DNA of 64,000 nt from Mucilaginibacter celer (GTDB taxonomy: Bacteria; Bacteroidota; Bacteroidia; Sphingobacteriales; Sphingobacteriaceae): contig NZ_CP032869.1 in the NCBI RefSeq assembly GCF_003576455.2, positions 5,518,001 through 5,582,000 on the forward strand. Direction: 5' to 3'. The notes beneath the pieces were generated by a model, which had not been told where the DNA came from, made no database searches, and saw only the letters and a program-made list of their open reading frames with translations. Both the position numbers and the translations under genes were made by a program. The stretch's first letter is position 1. Every line of letters starts with the position of its first letter. Below are positions 63,489-64,000 of the stretch, piece by piece.

Positions 63489-63654
63489 GATCTTGTGTTT
63501 TATTGTGTAAGCAAAATTGCAGCGTATTTTGCCCGATAATCTTGCCATTTGGCAAGAAAGCACCCTGAGGGTATTTATTTTGCAATATCGCCGTTTTTTG
63601 AAAAGTATATAATTATGTTAGCGATATTTAACAATGCGGTTTAATCATCAAATC

Positions 63655-64000
63655 ATGAACAGGGACGCACTTATCGCTTTTTTGCATGGCAGCAATCTGA
63701 TCTCCATGTCGGCAGCTAAAGAAACAGCCGATCATTTTACCTATAAAACCATTGCCAAAAATCAAATTCAGCTTAGCGAGGGAAGAATATGCGATGAATA
63801 TCTGTTTTTAGAAAAGGGATATATGCGGGGCTTTGCGCACGATATTGATGGCAATGAGGTAACTACGGCCTTTTGCCAGGCAGGGCAGCTGGCATTCGAG
63901 GTATCCTCATTTTTTAACCGCATCCGATCAAAAGAGAACATCCAGGCGCTAACAGATTGTGAAGGCTGGTACATTACCTATCAGCAACTGAACCAGCTAT
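63655..64000 (+). CDS. Crp/Fnr-family transcriptional regulator (5' part only)
   Basis: The first 115 residues, cut by the right edge. ATG at 63655 (MNRDALIAFLHGSNLISMSA) is taken as start; an in-frame ATG at 63634 would add seven residues. The chain shows the cyclic-nucleotide-binding-domain pattern of the Crp/Fnr family: YLFLEKGYMRGFAHDIDGNE, then TTAFCQAGQLAFEVSSFFN and a downstream ALTDCEGWYITYQQL. The helix-turn-helix lies beyond the window. It is divergent from the muconolactone-isomerase-like gene. Confidence 0.85.
   Translation, partial: MNRDALIAFLHGSNLISMSAAKETADHFTYKTIAKNQIQLSEGRICDEYLFLEKGYMRGFAHDIDGNEVTTAFCQAGQLAFEVSSFFNRIRSKENIQALTDCEGWYITYQQLNQL

Overview
The window reads as chromosome of a Bacteroidota member of the family Sphingobacteriaceae, most likely Mucilaginibacter or a close relative. 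The signs are an outer-membrane beta-barrel receptor of the Bacteroidota type, FtsX/MacB-type permeases of about 800 residues, HopJ, two-component-type propellers, TAnnTTTG-like -7 boxes, almost no Shine-Dalgarno sequences, and many short palindromic repeats between genes. This is judgement from protein style; no database was searched.

Layout. 1-3.2 kb: start of an MFS transporter and a TonB-type receptor. 3.4-16.2 kb: an accessory stretch. It holds a 2026-residue TIR-NACHT protein (probable antiphage NLR), an AraC regulator fused to an FtsX-type permease, an EthD-like protein, and a darTG toxin-antitoxin pair whose toxin is frameshifted. The darTG pair lies between a duplicated 3' end and terminator of the initiator tRNA gene, so it looks like a small integrated island. 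16.4-24.9 kb: housekeeping genes (era, der, a C-terminal processing protease, murQ, a Bax-inhibitor-like protein) separated by palindromic repeats. 25.0-30.6 kb: a SAM-I riboswitch, metH, metF and a HopJ-family gene. 30.6-35.2 kb: an Hsp70, a GrpE-like protein and a divergent membrane protein whose annotated start codons share a 14-bp palindrome. 35.2-46.4 kb: regulators and small enzymes, a second AraC-permease fusion, an ArsR operon with two operator palindromes, a membrane-anchored winged-helix regulator divergent from a propeller protein, and two tRNA-Glu genes.

46.6-53.0 kb: an apparent ergothioneine operon. A DUF427 protein and a flavin disulfide reductase are followed by an EgtUV/Opu-type ABC transporter, egtB and egtD. 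The substrate-binding part of the transporter carries the family motifs in circularly permuted order. 53.2-55.0 kb: a phytanoyl-CoA dioxygenase-like gene divergent from an AraC regulator. 55.0-57.7 kb: a four-gene cassette (small protein with a CPGxxxCP tail, multi-pass membrane protein, NarL-type kinase, LuxR-type regulator) that I cannot match to a described system. Opposite it lie two small proteins, one with the same cysteine motif, and a 613-residue protein with transthyretin-like domains. 61.2-64 kb: a dienelactone hydrolase, a DUF1349 protein, a muconolactone-isomerase-like protein and the start of a Crp/Fnr regulator.

The strongest candidates for something new are the circularly permuted ergothioneine-type transporter, the two AraC-FtsX fusions, the CPG-tail two-component cassette, and the tRNA-fMet island carrying a frameshifted darT.
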